NCBI GenBank assembly: GCA_015490115.1
Contig: WFYM01000005.1
Span: forward strand, 1 to 6,257
Reading direction: 5' to 3'
DNA from: Aquificaceae bacterium
Lineage (GTDB): Bacteria; Aquificota; Aquificia; Aquificales; Aquificaceae
Length of the DNA stretch: 6,257 nt
The notes under the pieces are model-generated. The model did not search any database. It was not told the DNA's origin and saw nothing but the letters and a program-made list of their open reading frames with translations. Within the stretch, counting starts at the first letter, position 1, and every line of letters begins with the position of its first letter. Below are positions 5,241 to 6,257 of the stretch, in pieces. Position numbers and translations under genes: made by a program.

Positions 5241-6235
5241 CCCCCTACCCGGAACATCTCTACCTTTTTAGGGTTTTCGAAGCTCCACCTCACCTCGGAA
5301 TACCTGTCCTCCCTTGAGGTCCAGACATTTCTAAAGAAAGCTTCTATCTCTCCGTCCGAAGCTCCGCCCCTGAGGAGGCTCTTGAGGTCGGCTCCTTCGG
5401 AGGCAAAAAGGCATGTGTAGACCTTTCCGTCCGCGGATAGCCTCAGTCTAGAGCAATCCCTGCAGAAGGGCTTCGTCACGGAAGCTATTATGCCGACCTT
5501 CAAACTTGTATCCCTATATCTGAAGACGAGGGCTGTCTCGGAGGGATTCTCCTTTCCGAGGGGTTCCAAGCTGTAGCGGGAACTCAGCTTTTTTAGTATC
5601 TCCTCTGCTGTCACCACCTTGTCCGGAGACCAGCCGTTTAAGGTCCCGACGTCCATAAACTCTATGAACTTCAAGAAAAGTCCCCTCTCCCTGCAGAACT
5701 CGGCGATGTCGAGAATCTCCTCCTCGTTGAAGCCTTTAACGACCACCGTGTTCACCTTAACAGGTTCGAGACCCGCCCTCTTTGCTTTCTCAATCCCCAA
5801 GATAACCCTCTCGAGTTCAGCACCCTTCGATATCTTCTTGAACTTCTCCTCCTTCAGGGTAGGGAGGCTGACGGTAACCCTCTTTAGTCCTGCTTCTTTT
5901 AGGGCTTTGGCTCTTTCCGGAAGTAGGTAGCCGTTTGTAGTGAGTGCGACGTCCTCTATACCGGCTTCCTTTACCATAGCCACCAGCTTCTCGATACCCG
6001 TCCTCAAAAGAGGCTCCCCTCCCGTTATCCTCACCTTTTTCAGCCCCAGCCTTTTCAAAATTCTTACTACCCTCGCTATCTCCTCGAAGGAGAGGATCTC
6101 CTCCCTCGGTAGGAACTCCACCTCACCCCAAGGGGGCATGCAGTAGAAGCACCTGAAGTTGCACCTGTCCGTGACCGAGACCCTAAGATCCGTGAGAGGT
6201 CTTCCGAGCTTGTCCCTTAAGCTCCGAGGACCCAC
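5237..6235 (-). CDS. moaA: GTP 3',8-cyclase MoaA (molybdenum cofactor biosynthesis)
   Basis: Radical-SAM enzyme converting GTP to 3',8-cyclo-7,8-dihydro-GTP, the first step of molybdopterin synthesis in the cytoplasm. It has 332 residues, the usual length. The N-terminal radical-SAM cluster is C25, C29 and C32 in CNFRCFYC, preceded by the family's LRVSVTDRC; the SAM-binding GGEP is at 72-75. The C-terminal cluster that binds GTP is C258, C261 and C275 (FCRDCSRLRLSADGKVYTC), with the basic R263 and R265. The protein ends in the double glycine known to be needed for MoaA catalysis, so the 3' end is intact. The usual SLDSL after the TTNGYLL segment reads SLPTL (123-127). The chosen start is GTG 6235, with only a weak AGGGA about 9 nt upstream. 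The frame remains open to the window edge, so translation may begin further upstream. No promoter is visible; no other moa gene lies in the window. Confidence 0.96.
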   Translation of the reverse strand: MGPRSLRDKLGRPLTDLRVSVTDRCNFRCFYCMPPWGEVEFLPREEILSFEEIARVVRILKRLGLKKVRITGGEPLLRTGIEKLVAMVKEAGIEDVALTTNGYLLPERAKALKEAGLKRVTVSLPTLKEEKFKKISKGAELERVILGIEKAKRAGLEPVKVNTVVVKGFNEEEILDIAEFCRERGLFLKFIEFMDVGTLNGWSPDKVVTAEEILKKLSSRYSLEPLGKENPSETALVFRYRDTSLKVGIIASVTKPFCRDCSRLRLSADGKVYTCLFASEGADLKSLLRGGASDGEIEAFFRNVWTSREDRYSEVRWSFENPKKVEMFRVGG

Positions 6236-6257
6236 CTGCCGTTCCCTGAGCTTAACA

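Noticed and set aside
5243..5277. Possible tetR terminator (CCCTA ... TAGGG followed by TTTT)
   Set aside because: The stem is only 5 bp with a 21-nt loop and lies inside moaA coding sequence, so it is too weak to call.

Overview
The window is an ordinary chromosomal stretch of a thermophilic, respiring bacterium, most likely a member of the Aquificaceae (Aquificota). This is inferred from the protein style (Lys/Glu-rich soluble proteins), heavy use of AGG/AGA for arginine, very strong AAGGAGGTG ribosome binding sites, tightly packed genes and an oxygen-respiration cluster. No database search was possible, so the genus is left open. There is no mobile element, CRISPR array, RNA gene or tandem repeat.

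Layout. Positions 1-518 (+) hold the 3' two-thirds of uppP, the undecaprenyl-diphosphate phosphatase that recycles the lipid carrier of the cell wall. It converges on a four-gene minus-strand operon, transcribed from about 4515 down to 525 in the order coxC, sco, coxB, coxA. This operon encodes the three core subunits of an aa3-type cytochrome c oxidase (heme-copper oxidase, A2-like by its YSHP helix-VI motif) and a SCO-family copper chaperone. The operon starts at a good sigma-70-type promoter (TTGCAC, 17 bp, TATGAT; 4522-4550). Its genes are joined by stop/start or stop/Shine-Dalgarno overlaps, and it ends at a perfect GC hairpin with a T-tract (517-543) whose T-tract overlaps the uppP stop codon.

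A 186-bp intergenic region (4479-4664) separates the cox operon from a divergent TetR-family regulator (4665-5240, +). This gap holds the cox promoter, an imperfect dyad over the cox -10 box, a perfect 14-bp palindrome that looks like a TetR operator, and an extended -10 promoter so close to the regulator's ATG that its mRNA may be leaderless. The last gene, moaA (5237-6235, -), encodes GTP 3',8-cyclase, the first enzyme of molybdenum cofactor synthesis. Its stop codon overlaps that of tetR by 4 bp.

Functional picture. CoxA/B/C form a proton-pumping terminal oxidase. SCO probably loads copper into the CuA site of CoxB, and its position in the operon just before coxB fits that role. The TetR protein may only regulate itself; whether it also controls the cox operon cannot be settled from the sequence. 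uppP and moaA appear functionally unrelated to the cox genes. I see no undescribed system here. The most interesting points are regulatory (the divergent intergenic region) and a few motif variants in CoxA, SCO and MoaA.
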